A DNA stretch of 64,000 nt from Tupaia tana. Lineage: Eukaryota > Chordata > Mammalia > Scandentia > Tupaiidae. The stretch's first letter is position 1, and each line of letters starts with the position of its first letter. The DNA is taken from the NCBI GenBank assembly GCA_026018925.1, contig JAKSZU010000011.1, forward strand, positions 40,474,641-40,538,640. Reading direction: 5' to 3'. The notes beneath the pieces are model-generated. The model worked only from the letters and a program-made list of their open reading frames with translations. It was not told the origin of the DNA and did not search any database. Position numbers and translations under genes: made by a program. Shown in pieces: positions 47,718-61,504 of the stretch.

Positions 47718-47733
47718 GAACATCGCTGCTTTT

Positions 47734-48610
47734 GTCGGAGAATTGCCAAGGTGTGTTAATAAACTAGAGTTTTTCTGTTTCACTGTTTTGAGAAAGCCGT
47801 GAGAGGTTTTGCTTTGGGTTTGCCAAGGCTCATGGTTTAGGCAGCTGAAATCACTGAGTTACTGAGCATCTTTCATAGCTCACTGAAACCAGAGCCAAGA
47901 GATCATTTGGGATTTGTAGTCTGTGGTAAAAATGGCAGTATTGCCATGGGGAAATGTTTTGGCAAGATACCACATAGCTGTGATACAACAGTTAAGTTCC
48001 ATTGTTTAGGCTCTGTGAAAATTAATTTGCAAAAGTATTCTGATCTGCTGTGTGTTCTGGTTTATATGTAAATTAGAAGAGTGTATGAAAAGAATGCCAG
48101 GGATGATAGAATTCAAACATTGTCAGACTAGTTGTCCATTAATTAAAGTGATTCTGACTCAAATTTGCTTTATTTACATGTTTTCTCAGCATAAATTGTA
48201 TCACTCAAGTTAGCAAAAGACACAGCGTTACCTAATAGGCCATAATAACTGACGTTTTAAAAAATTAAAGAGAGTTTTCAAAATCAGATTTATAAGCCAG
48301 CCATGGGATCTAAGAGCAAAGAATTGAACAGTGATTCTCAAAATTTGAAAATGGAAGCAGGTAAGGGACAAGTCTGTGATTGAACGTTAGATTCCAGAAT
48401 TTAAATGGGTAGATCAGACCACAGAGAAGATAAAGTACATGATACTGAACTGATGAAGAAGAATCTTATGACTTTTGACTAAAACATTACCGATTTTCTT
48501 CTAGGCTTTGTTTTCCAAATTTAAGGATTTTTTGTCTTGTCTTGAGCTACCAATAGGTCATGGACCTACTATTTGAACAGAATCCTAACCTGTTTCTTGG
48601 ATTTAAGTTG
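47734..48610. other. Intron without a recognised element
   Basis: About 880 bases. No named repeat. 47990-48180 has the even AT-motif composition of possible conserved intronic sequence, untested. Confidence 0.45.
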
Positions 48611-48861
48611 TTTTTTTTTTTTAGAGGTCTTTGCTATAGGGCATGTGCGCGCACCAGAAAGACAGAGAGACAGAAAGCAAGAAATTATGCCCCAGGAGGG
48701 ATGGCCATGCCGCAATCCCTTCTCATCCATTCTCCTCTCAGGATCCTGGGCATGCACGCACACGAGCCGGCGTGAGTTTAAGCCACCAGGTCCGGAATGC
48801 AAACTGTGGTTGACTTCATGGGAGTCCAGAGACATAGCCATTACACTAATTGCTGGTCCCT
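48611..48861 (-). mobile_element. Family A SINE with imperfect 14 bp target duplication
   Basis: 'tagaggtctttgctataggg', purine run, 'gggatggccatgccgcaatc', 'gggcatgcacgcacacgagc', 'ccggaatgcaaactgtgg' (inverted B box) and head end 'ctaattgctggtccc'. The duplication 'cttggatttaagtt' / 'cttggctttaagtt' lies at 48597-48610 and 48862-48875. Confidence 0.93.
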
Positions 48862-49139
48862 CTTGGCTTTAAGTTTTAAGCAAAGAACTCTTAGCATATT
48901 TTAAATTTTGATTTATTAAAGCTAAAATTGTTTTTCTTGAAATTAACAAAATATGTTAAAAAATACCTATTTAATGACTGCAGTATACTATAGAGCATCA
49001 GCTAGGTGCTATTATATAGTATATTCATTCTACTCAGAGCTTCATGCCTAAAGTCAGATATGTGTTTACAGATATGTATGTATTAGCTGAACTTGATATT
49101 GAAAATAGTTACGTTAATTAAGACATTGTGTGAATCAAT

Positions 49140-49386
49140 AAAATATTGGGGGGGGGATGAAAAGCAATTGTAGACACCAGAGACAGTATGGGAGGAGGGT
49201 GAGAAATGGTAGGGGGTGAGAAATAAGGGGGAAATATATATATATATGAAACAAAAAATGGAAAATTATTTTTCAATAATAACATGTATGATTAAGCCAC
49301 TATACAGTGTACTCTGGATGAGAAATAACATTTTGTATGCTGTGATGATCCTCAGTGAATGAATTTAAAATAAATTAATTAAAATT
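49140..49386 (+). mobile_element. L1 3' UTR end
   Basis: 'gtagacaccagagacagtat', 'gggaggagggtgagaaatgg', 'aataacatgtatgattaagc', 'cactatacagtgtactctgg' and the tail 'aaaataaattaattaaaa'. It parallels the 3' UTR at 18390-18660. A G8 run lies at 49149-49156. Confidence 0.75.
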
Positions 49387-49600
49387 TTTTTTTTTTTACA
49401 TTTTCTTTCTTTTATTTTTTTATTTCATTTTCTTTTATACATTCGATCGCATTATTGTCTGGCTTACAAAATGGATATTTCAACAGGTGAACATTTCTTC
49501 CTAATACAGTTGATAAAACTACAAAATATCTTCAGCAGATAATACCACATTTCTTTGTACCATTAATGCTTTGTCTCCCTATTTTTCTTCTAAATGTCCT
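49387..49600 (-). repeat. Unnamed three-copy repeat, copy 3 (longest)
   Basis: Poly-T, 'acattttctttcttttattt', 'cttttatacattcgatcgca', 'gtctggcttacaaaatggat', 'ggtgaacatttcttcctaat', 'acagttgataaaactacaaa', 'atatcttcagcagataatac' and 'cacatttctttgtacc'. It meets the L1 above tail to tail. Confidence 0.82.
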
Positions 49601-50189
49601 GCCTCAGACCCTCCTCTTTCACACACACTGAAAAAAAGAAAAGAAAATGAAAGGAAGACCACAGCATTTAATAACTGTACCTCAGCTTTCCTAAGGTGAC
49701 ATGGAGCATCTATAAATCTGAAGGATTACACTATGGAGAATAGTTAAGTATCAGAATTTGAGGAATAATTGAGAGTTAGTGCAAACCCAGGGGAAGAATT
49801 TACCTCTTGTTTTATACACCTGTGTATTATTTGACATATTACCACACATATATTACTTTGCTTTTATGTGTGTGTGTGTTCTGTTTCAAAGAAAAACACT
49901 GCTTTCGAATTCTAGGTTTTTTACTAATTTTAAATCTCAAAGCCTTAGTTCATATGTCCATCCTTCAGATCAGCAGGATCCCTCCCATCCCCTGATAAGC
50001 ATGAGCACTTCATCTTCCTGCTTTCACAGCCTTGGTCCAAAAGCATTCCCTAGGATCTGACTTACACCACATTTGCAGACCTATTCCTGATCCGCTTGGT
50101 ACTTAAGGTCCCTGGACCACAGCTTCAATACCTTAATTATTGCCCCCAACACTTTACACTGTTTCTAATGACATCACCTTCTTCTTTCT
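49601..50189. other. Intron without a clear element
   Basis: About 590 bases. It continues T/C-rich beyond repeat copy 3. Chance frames (49779-50060) show no domain. Confidence 0.45.
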
Positions 50190-50690
50190 TTTTTTAAATT
50201 TTCTTCTTTTCTTTCATGAGAAAGACAGAGAGATAGAGAGAAATAGGTACCCCCATCAGGGTATTCATGCTACAAGTCACCCCACATCTCAGTCAGGCCA
50301 AATCAAAAGCATATGTACACACATCCAGTGTGTACATGGAAGCCTTGGTGGGAACAGCAGATGACATAATGGTTACATTGCTGGACTCCCACGTAATTGA
50401 CTGCAGTTCAATTCCCAGACCTGGAGGCCTGAAATTTGTACCAGGTGTGTGTGCATGCATGCCCAAAATCCTGAGAGGAGAATGGAGAAAGGATTGCAGC
50501 ATGGCCATCCCTCATGGGGGGTGATTTCTCATTTTCTGTCTCTGTATCTCTGTCTCTCTGAGTGCACAAAATCTATAGCAAACATCTCTTTAAAAAAAAA
50601 TGGAAACCTTGGGATGTGAATCCAGAACCTTTTTTGTGGGTCTAGTTGCATTAGCACGGCACCACCATCTGGCCCTGCCTTCTCATTTCA
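50190..50690 (-). mobile_element. Family D SINE split by a family A SINE
   Basis: The left half has 'tttcatgagaaagacagaga', 'tacccccatcagggtattca', 'cacacatccagtgtgtacat'. The right half resumes at 50601 with 'gggatgtgaatccagaacc', 'ctagttgcattagcacggca' and 'ccaccatctggccc'. The two halves join into one element when the inserted SINE is removed. Confidence 0.72.
50349..50600 (+). mobile_element. Family A SINE nested in a family D SINE
   Basis: 'gggaacagcagatgacataa', 'tgctggactcccacgtaatt', B box 'agttcaattccc', body, CT zone and 'aatctatagcaaacatctc' with A9. Flanks 'tggaagccttgg' (50337-50348) and 'tggaaaccttgg' (50601-50612) are the target duplication. Confidence 0.92.
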
Positions 50691-51286
50691 TCTGGACTAA
50701 AACCTTGTTCAGTTCAACTGGCTCTGGAGAACCCTTCACTAACAGTCACTCTCATCAGGTCTCTTCAGAGCCCAGAAAATGGAGCCCAAACACATCCTCT
50801 GTCACCTGGACTAAGCTCTTTGCCCACCCATACCATGCCATCATCTTTATCCTACTGTTGTATGGGTCTTTTAAAATTCTAACTTTATTTGAGATAACTG
50901 ACTTTCAAAGAGTTTGATTAGAATTTTGGCCCTTGAAATTTAGTTTACCTGAAGATAAAAAATGGCACCAAAAGTCTTACAAGAGTCATGGCAACAATTA
51001 ACTTCAAAATTTCCTGGCCACAGTAATCTGCTCATGCTGGAGCCTGCTGAGGACGAAATGATTTAAAGCAGTAGAGGCTCAGGAGCACTGAAAATCTAGA
51101 GACCTGAGTTCAGGTTTTCACTCTCTTCTGCCTGGTGTCTTCCTGGCATGAAACCCTGGATTGAGAACTTTACCCTTATCTTCTGTTGTCTTTTTGTATG
51201 TGTGCATTTAGATCCAATGCTCTCTAAGGTGGCTTTGATTTCTGAAAGGCTATTAGTTTAGGCTGAGTTCAAATCAGCAATGCACT
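50691..51286. other. Intron without a recognised element
   Basis: About 600 bases. 51085-51250 ('gacctgagttcaggttttca', 'cttctgcctggtgtcttcct') may be a decayed MIR. Otherwise unassigned. Confidence 0.4.
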
Positions 51287-51528
51287 GACCATATGGTGGT
51301 AGAGAGTTAAAACATGATGCTCTGCAATTGCATATGGAAGGTTCCCAATTCAAGTCCAGACACTTTCCTGGGTATACCAGATGCATGCTTGCCCAGGATC
51401 TTGGGTTAGCTGTAGGCTGGGGTTAGATCATTGTATCAGGACGCTGCTAGGAGTGTTCTTCCTCTTTGTCTCTCTCACTCATGGAAGAAAGACATAAAAT
51501 CAGAATAAGTAAGTAAATAAATAAAATC
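51287..51528 (+). mobile_element. Family D tRNA-like SINE
   Basis: 'tgaccatatggtggtagaga', 'aaaacatgatgctctgcaat', B-box-like 'aattcaagtcc', 'ataccagatgcatgcttgcc', 'gctgtaggctggggttagat', CT run and 'aagtaagtaaataaataaaa'. Parallel to 16538-16750. Confidence 0.72.
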
Positions 51529-53107
51529 AGCCATCCACTGATGAACAGGTATGCATACGTCTTCAGGAGTAGAACCAATGAGGCATGTAGCTGAGCAAGG
51601 GAGAACGTTGCCTAGTTGTTCCTCAGTGGCTGAGCAGGTGGCTAGAACCAGCGACATAGGCCTTGATAGTGAAGTGGGAATATAAAGCCCCAAAATTGTT
51701 TGTCATAAAGGATTCCATGCCTGATAAAAGGAAGGCAGATGTTCACATAAAGTTTTTGCTGTTTGTGTTTTTTGTGGGGGTACTTTTTGGATGTGAAGTT
51801 TATTAGACAGGCCCAGCAGCATCTGTCTACCCATGCCACATAATAGTGTCTTACAGTCCATTTATAGGATTGGAATTATTTTCATTAATGATTTTCATGG
51901 GGGTAGATGAAATGCAATATGTACTAGCTGTAACTGTGTTTATCATGCAGCTGCCTTCCAGGGAAACCCTCCCACCCCCAAACATCATAAATGTCTCAAT
52001 TGTCAAAGAGCTTATTTGGTTTGGAGAGTGAGAGACAACATTTAGAATTTAGTGAAGAGGTTTTCCATTGGTCTGGCTTAAAAAAGTAGGACATATGAAA
52101 ATCTTCAATGACTAAAAAGCTCATTCAAACTCTTTAAAGGGAATGGGGCCATGAGAGGCTTATTTGTATGAGTTAAACCAAATTAAGTATTTACTATATT
52201 TCACAATAAGGTCCATTGTATTTTGATGTCAAAGTATTTATCTAGGAAACCTAGGGACTTCCTTTTAGTTCTTCTCCCACTCTGCCCGACAACTGCCTGG
52301 AACTCATAAGAAGGTCTTAGAATTTTGCATTTATATGGGACTAGAAAAATCATCTAGTCCAATTTTTCTCACAAACTATGAGTCTCTCATAGAGAATCCA
52401 TGGCAAGTACTGTAAGGTTCCTTTCTTGCCTCAGTTGTTTTTTTTTTCTTTTCCAATCCATATTATGGGTTAGAAATAATAGCTGCTATAAATTAGAGGC
52501 TGTAATAGATTTGAGTTCTTGAACCCAAGTACACTTTAGAGGGTCGCGACTTGATTGTTATACTCATCTCTTCCAAGAATAACTTTCTGGCTCCAGGTAC
52601 TTCAGCAGGGTTGGGTGCCCCTCGCCAGCAGCCACATAACACACTTGACATACTCTCACCCCTTAGTGTGGTGATTGTCCTTGTGCTTAGCTGCCTTCCT
52701 CACAATGCAACCTGACCTAGGGCTGGACACATGATAGGAGATCATTGTACATATTGCTAATGGATGAGTGCATAACTGGCCATATAATCACAGGGGGATT
52801 TAAAGGACACATGGATCCAAAGCCCCAGTGGAAGTACTGAGAGGGGCAGGAAAAGGTTCAAGGTACAGTTTCCGATCTTCGCTGATATAAAGTTAGTGGG
52901 TTGGCCCCCTCTTTGCCCTACTAACTTTCTTGAATAGAAGATAATAGACTTTGAAATTGCAATAGAAATTTATTCTAATCTATGTTTTAATGTGACACTG
53001 AAAATGAGTAGACAGTTTTCCTTGGGATATTCGCACTCAGCATTCAATGTCATTGTTTCTGCCTGTCAAAGGAGCATGTTCTTCGGCTACTACTACATTA
53101 GGTTAAT
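51529..53107. other. Intron without a recognised element
   Basis: About 1.6 kb unassigned. 52660-52760 may contain an L2 tail ('gctggacacatgataggaga'). No coding signature. Confidence 0.45.
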
Positions 53108-53123
53108 AACACCGTGCTATTTT

Positions 53124-53389
53124 TTTTTTTTTTGAGAGGTTTTTTTTTGCTATAGGGCGCGTGCGCTCGCCAGACAGACAGAGAGAGACATAGAGACAGA
53201 AAGCGAGAAATCACCCCCCAGGGGGGATGGTCATGCCGCAATCCCTTCTCCTCCGTTCTCCTCTGGGGATCTTGGGCACGCACGCACACGCGCCCGGCGT
53301 GAGTTGTAAGCCACCGGGTCCGAGACGCGAACCGCGGTCGACTACGTGGGAGTCCAGTGACATAGCCATTACGCTAACTGCTGGTTCCC
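53124..53389 (-). mobile_element. Young family A SINE (altered B box), 16 bp target duplication
   Basis: 'gagaggttttttttgctata', 'gcgcgtgcgctcgccagaca', element-strand B box 'ggttcgcgtctc' (complement of 53322-53333), 'cttacaactcacgccggg' and head 'gggaaccagcagttagcg'. The duplication 'aacaccgtgctatttt' (53108-53123) / 'aacactgtgctatttt' (53390-53405) differs at one base. Confidence 0.96.
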
Positions 53390-53405
53390 AACACTGTGCT
53401 ATTTT

Positions 53406-53885
53406 GAACTGAACAAAGTCAAGTTGCCAACCTCCTGTCTGGTGTTGATTGGAGGTAGTAAAGATAACTCACCCCCTCAGTTTGGTCTCAACAACCCACA
53501 GTAAAGCACCTTGTATGTGCTGAATGATATTTTCTTTGAAAAGCTTCAATTATCTTCTAGGTAGGACAAGTTTGAGCCTCACTTCACTCCTGCCAGGTAG
53601 GAAGTTAGAGCATTATGAGAAATTGCTAAATATTTAACGTACCTCAAACATGTTGCAAAGATGAATATGGCTTAAAAGATGATGTTGACATTAAAGCATT
53701 AATTCTAACTGTACTTAACAAAAGGCCATAGGATTAAGGATTGAAACAAGAAATCTGACCTTAAGATATCATGAATTTAGACTTGGAGTAATTGACCAAG
53801 ATTCAGACCAGGAAAATACCATAGCAACCCCTAAGGATCTCCATGGCTGGGCACATTAGGTGGCTCCATTTGATTTTACCATTTT
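53406..53885. other. Intron without a recognised element
   Basis: 480 bases between the young SINE and the LTR. Nothing named. Confidence 0.45.
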
Positions 53886-53890
53886 GTACC

Positions 53891-54306
53891 TGTCTTCCTC
53901 TGTTATCGTGTTGCTTACAGAAATAAAAAAGACAAGGTGATTTATAAAGTATAGAGGTTTATTTCAGTGGTTGAAAAGTTCAAAGGCATTCAGCTGGCAT
54001 CAGGCTGATTACAACGTGGCCAATGTAAGCAGAGAGGATAATGAGCCCTTAAGAAGAACCTGGGGACAGTCCATTTCCTCTGCACAGCCCACTTTCACGA
54101 GAACTAAGCCCTTCTCCAGAGAGCTAGAGCTCACTCAATCTCTCATGAGACAGCATTAATCCATCTATGAGGCCAATGCTTCCATGATCCAACTAACATG
54201 ATGTAATCATTGCCCACTTGGCCTTACCACCTCCCAACACCATCGCATTGAAGACAACAAGCCAAACAGAAACTTCTGGGGACAAACCATTATCGAATTC
54301 ATAACA
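53891..54306 (+). mobile_element. Solitary MaLR-type LTR with intact ends
   Basis: 416 bp starting TG and ending CA ('...gaattcataaca'). The order matches the MST/THE1-like LTR plan: 'ggtgatttataaagtataga', 'ggtttatttcagtggttgaa', 'cacgagaactaagccc', 'catgatccaactaacatg', 'ccttaccacctcccaacacc', 'ggggacaaaccattat'. The 5 bp target duplication gtacc lies at 53886-53890 and 54307-54311. It is a non-coding remnant of an ERVL-related retroposon, 74 bp upstream of the CA10 exon. Confidence 0.88.
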
Positions 54307-54344
54307 GTACCATAGTTTCTTTTACATTGTTTCTTCAATCTTCC

Positions 54345-57167
<2,823 letters not shown>

Positions 57168-57305
57168 TTGGGGGCAGTTGGTGGCACAGGGTTAATGCAA
57201 CTGGTCCCTCACAGGAGGGCCCTGGATTCACATCCTGTAGCCTCCTAATGCACATCAAGCTCACATGTGCCATGATCTGGGTGGATATTTCTTTCACCTT
57301 TTAAA
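57168..57305 (+). mobile_element. Family D tRNA-like SINE, short
   Basis: 'gggggcagttggtggcacag', 'ggttaatgcaactggtccct', B-box-like 'gattcacatcc', 'gctcacatgtgccatgatct'. It shares 'ttaatgcaact' with the complement of 50650-50670 ('agttgcattag'). Confidence 0.6.
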
Positions 57306-58526
57306 TTGTTTATTTTCATCAGTATTTTTTAAACATTGTTTATTTTCTTGGAGGAGAGTACTTTTTATCCTAGCTGTCCATATCTGACACACAGAATTCA
57401 AGGGTAAAATCTGAAATATTCATATACTTTTAAAGGATACTCCCTTTAGCCTGGGCTGCATGTGGTTACAAGAATCTACCTTGGAACAATCTCCTACACT
57501 TAAGCCTATTAAACTTAATGTCCAATATACTAAACACTTTGGAACTAATCAGTCCATTTTTGATAAAGCTATTAAATCAACTCAAGGATCAAAAACGGAG
57601 AGGGAGGGAATCATTCTTCCTTTAAGGTTTCAGATTATTTGATGTCTACATATATAGAAAGTTGGACTATGGCAGAAAGTCATAGTTGGAGTACATACAT
57701 AGGAAGTCTACATACATAGGAACTTGGACTATGGCATCAAGTGTTTCATAAGGAGTTAAGCCTCCTTGACTATTTTAAAGACCAATAAGACCCTTGTTTG
57801 CCATCGAACTTATAAAAATTCACATTTTGATCTTCCTGTCATTTTGCTCAAGTCAAAGTGAGTACACACAGTGTGTTTGTGTCTTAATTGCAATGTGCTA
57901 TTCACGTAAGTGAGCATCTCTGTCATTCGAAAATGAATATAGAGAGAAAGGTACCCCACTGTGAAATACAAATATCCTCTCTTAATGGTTGTGCTGTACA
58001 GATATCATTTGGTAGTATATATATTTGTTGGAGTATTTGATACAGGCAGGCATTGAGAGGGTTACAGTTAATTGTGAGTTTAATGTTCATGGAGGAGATG
58101 TGATATATAGAAATCTCTCTGCCTATCGAAAATATCTAAAAGACGAAAAAACATATTACACTGAGTCTAAAATCACTTGCTGACTCTTATCATTTTAAGC
58201 AAAAATTATATCCGTCATTCTGCCACATCTTTTAACTCGTTCAAAAAACAGATATCTCTGCAGATAATGATATAGGAATTGCCATGATCTGTTCAATGAA
58301 GAAGGTAGGAGTTTCAAGTATCCACTTAATGATCCCAGTTTTGTTTAAAAAGTAGACACAATATGCAGAGGAGAGAGGCTGAAATAAGAAGGTTTTTTTT
58401 TTTCACATTCCTAAAGTTTCAAGAATTTCTACAATTGGCTTTCATTAATTTGATAATTAATAAACTTTGTTGGTTTTATACCTGCTCTCCATTTCAGACA
58501 AAAATATAATTGGAGTTGGTAAATAT
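57306..58526. other. Intron with a short local duplication
   Basis: Unassigned. 'gtctacatatatagaaagtt' plus 'ggactatggca' (57643-57673) recurs as 'gtctacatacataggaactt' plus 'ggactatggca' (57706-57736). No coding signature. Confidence 0.5.
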
Positions 58527-58990
58527 GATAGGCAAAATAGTGCCATCTTCTCCAAAGATGTCCACATTTTAATCCCCAGAATCTGTAAATGTTACTTTAC
58601 ATTGCAAAAGGTATCCTAATGGTGAGGCTAAATGAAAGATCTGAAATTGGGAAGATTATTCTGGATTATCCAGGTGGGCCCCTTGTAATCACAGGGCCCT
58701 TACAAGAAAAAGACAGGCAGGAGACTCAGAGTCAGACAAACATGAAAGCAGGGTCAGTGTGATGGAGGGCGGGGAGACACGGGATGGGGCACCTTCTGGA
58801 AGCTGGGAAGAGCAAAGACACACATTCTTCCTACAGTTGGCAGAGGAGCACAGCCCTGTCCAAACTTTGATTTAGCCCCCCAAAACTGATTTCAGATTTC
58901 TGACTTCCAGAATGTAAGATAATAAATTTGTGTTGCCTTAAACCATCAAGTGTGTGGCAATTTGTTACAGTAGCAAACAAAACATAATGT
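58527..58990 (+). mobile_element. MaLR (MLT1-type) LTR
   Basis: 'tctccaaagatgtccacatt', 'ttaatccccagaatctgtaa', 'ggattatccaggtgggcccc', 'aagacaggcaggagactcag', 'gaccttct'-like middle replaced by 'ccttctggaagctgggaaga', 'gacttccagaatgtaagata', 'ataaatttgtgttgccttaa' and 'ggcaatttgttacagtagca' follow the MLT1 plan from end to end. Confidence 0.85.
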
Positions 58991-59850
58991 AACATATGTG
59001 GATCTAAAAGTTTAGTGGTTTACTAGCCACCATAAATCAACAAATCATGGCTGAAAGATTTTGGTGCTTTCATAAAATTACAGTCTGAACTATCCTTTTT
59101 CTTTTTTTCCTGAACAATGAAGAAAAGAGTAAAATGAATCACGGGTTCAGGACATGTCAGATTTGAAGCAGTGTCTTCTGAAGTCAGCTGGAGCCACTTC
59201 CAGTCCAGTGCTTGAGTCTGGCTAAGCCCCTCCCATCCTCAATCTTTTCTCATTGTTTCTATAAATTCTAGACTCCTGATGAATTTTCCTCAAATAGATC
59301 CTGGGTTTCCTCTCTGCTACAAAACATGTGACACACTATTCCTTTTTATTTTCCTTTACCGTTTTAACCATCTTAAAGTGAACAGTTCAGGGGCATTAAG
59401 TACATTTACAGTGCTGCACAACCACCACCACTGTCACTTTCCATCCTTTTTTCATCATCCCCAGTGAAACTTGGAACCTGTTACACACTGACTCCCTATT
59501 TCTCCCTCCCCCACCCCAGCAGCTGCCTCTGCCTCACTCTGTCCAACTTTGTTTCTATGAATTCACGTGCTCTAGACTTGGCTATCTCGTAGAAGTGGTA
59601 GACAGTGTTTGTCCTTGTGTCTGACTTATTTCACTTAGCATAATGTTTTTGAGATCCATCTATGTGGTATCTTGAATCAGAATGTCATTCATTTTTTTAA
59701 AGTTCATTAATATTCCATTGTATGTATATACCATATTATTCATTCATCTATTGATGGGTTGCTTCCACTTTTTAGATATTGTAATACTGCTACTATGAAC
59801 ACTGGTGTACAATTACTTCTTTGAGTCTCTGCTTTCTGTTCTTTTGGGTA

Positions 59851-60273
59851 TGGTCATGCACCATATAAGAATGTTTTGGTCAGTGACAGACCACCTATAC
59901 AGGGGTCATCCCATAAGGGTCATGTAGGCTGTACCATATAGCCTATATATGTAGTGGATTATACCATGCAGGTTTGTGTAAGAACACTCTCTAATGTTCA
60001 CATAATGATGAGATCACCGGGACCAGCAGTTGGCGTAATGGCTATGTCACTGGACGCCCATGTAGTCGACCACGGTTCGCATCCCAGACCCGGTGTCTTA
60101 AAACTCACACCGGGTGCGTGTGCGTGCATGCCCAAGATCCCGAGGGGAGAATGGAGGAGAAGGGATTGCAGCATGGCCATTCCCCCTGGGGGGTGATTTC
60201 TCACTTTCTATCTCTCTGTCTCTCTCTGTCTGTCTGGCAAGCGCACACGCCCTATAGCAAAAACCTCTCAAAA

Positions 60274-60306
<33 letters not shown>

Positions 60307-60374
60307 GAAATGATGAGATCACCTAACAATAGATTTCTCAGAACATATCCCCTTCATTAAGCAACACAGGACTG
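59851..60374 (-). mobile_element. TA-duplicating DNA transposon (Tc1/mariner type), non-autonomous
   Basis: It starts 'tggtcatgcaccatataaga' and ends 'agcaacacaggactg', approximate inverted repeats. It is flanked by TA at 59849-59850 and 60375-60376, so that removal restores 'gggtatgtacagaag' as expected for the host L1. A SINE splits it at 60019-60308. It is the same family as 21655-21856 in inverse orientation. No transposase is present. Confidence 0.82.
60019..60308 (+). mobile_element. Family A SINE, 15 bp perfect target duplication, third level of a nest
   Basis: 'gggaccagcagttggcgtaa', B box 'ggttcgcatccc', 'gtcttaaaactcacaccggg', body, CT zone ending 'gtctgtctggcaagcgcaca' and 'ccctatagcaaaaacctctc' with A20+. 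Target duplication aatgatgagatcacc lies at 60004-60018 and 60309-60323. Confidence 0.96.
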
Positions 60375-60660
60375 TATGTACAGAAGAGCTGAATTGCTGA
60401 GTCATATGGTAATTTCATGTGTAACTTATTGAGGAACTACCCTACTGTTTTTACAGAGGTTGCGCCATTTTACATTCCCACCAGCAATCCACAGGAGTTC
60501 CAATAGTTAATCCTTGCCAATACTCGGGGCAAATGTGTGTGTGCGCATGTTTAATATAACAATCTTTCTAATGGTTATAAAATGGTATCTCATGGTGGTT
60601 TTGATTTGCATTTCCCTAACAACTTGACAGACTTTTAAGGACATCCATAGAAACTTTTTG

Positions 60661-61490
60661 GATGTGGTGAGTCCCTGCCTGAGGGTGAATGCCCCAGTAT
60701 CTGAAGCCTCTGGGGAGAGTGCATGTTGTAGAAATAACTGACCTCAGCCTAGTGACAGAGTCAGGCACACAAGAAGCAAACAAGAGAAGAGAATGACATC
60801 TTCATACCAAGACTCACCTCAATTATCTCAAAGAAACAGACTCTTCCATCTATTCAGGTTTATTTTGAGTTTTTGCTCAGTGGAGGCCAGGAATACAGAT
60901 CCTCAGGGAAAAACTCTGGTGTCTCTTCCGACGGTGATCATCAGTTTCCTTTTGAATTCTGAATGTGTGGAACTTGTATCAGGGAAAGTTTCAGCAGGAG
61001 ACATGGAATTCTTAAATGGGAACATTTAAATTGGGTGGGTAGTAGGGACTTTAACAGAGAAATCATTTACAACCCCCAACTCTGGACCTAAAGAAATGAA
61101 GAAAGGAAGCAGTCGCCAGACTCTAGAAGCAGAGAGAGCTGAGGAGAGGAGCACCTAACCATCAGTGAGGAAAACAGTCAACTCACTGTAACCCACAGGG
61201 ATGGAGCTGGGAAGGGAGATTCCAACCACACTCCCTTCCTTCCCCTCTAATAAAAGAAGTTAGGAGACCAAGGAAGCCTATTGATTGAGTTCTATCAGGT
61301 CTCAGAGCAAGGTGAGGATATATCTGAAGGGACAAACGAAAGACATTTAACACAAAGCTATATGTATATTTACATCGTGACCATTTCCACATTTCCCACA
61401 AAACAAATATGCATTAATAAAACTAATCATTACGAGTAATATTGGGTATAACTACTTCAGCCTGGCATTCCCAACCCTCACAATACAGCC
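60661..61490. other. Intron without a recognised element
   Basis: 830 bases unassigned. 60990-61200 ('aatgggaacatttaaattgg', 'aggaagcagtcgccagactc') may be decayed repeat. No coding evidence. Confidence 0.45.
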
Positions 61491-61504
61491 CCATCCTCCT
61501 TTCT

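Larger units (their letters stand above)
59340..60660 (-). mobile_element. L1M-type 3' region containing a nested transposon and SINE
   Basis: 'aagtgaacagttcaggggca', 'tacagtgctgcacaaccacc', 'gacttggctatctcgtagaa', 'cttagcataatgtttttgag', 'tattccattgtatgtatata', then after the insert 'agctgaattgctgagtcata', 'gcgccattttacattcccac' and 'ggtggttttgatttgcattt'. It is the classic complement of an old L1 3' region. Confidence 0.87.
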
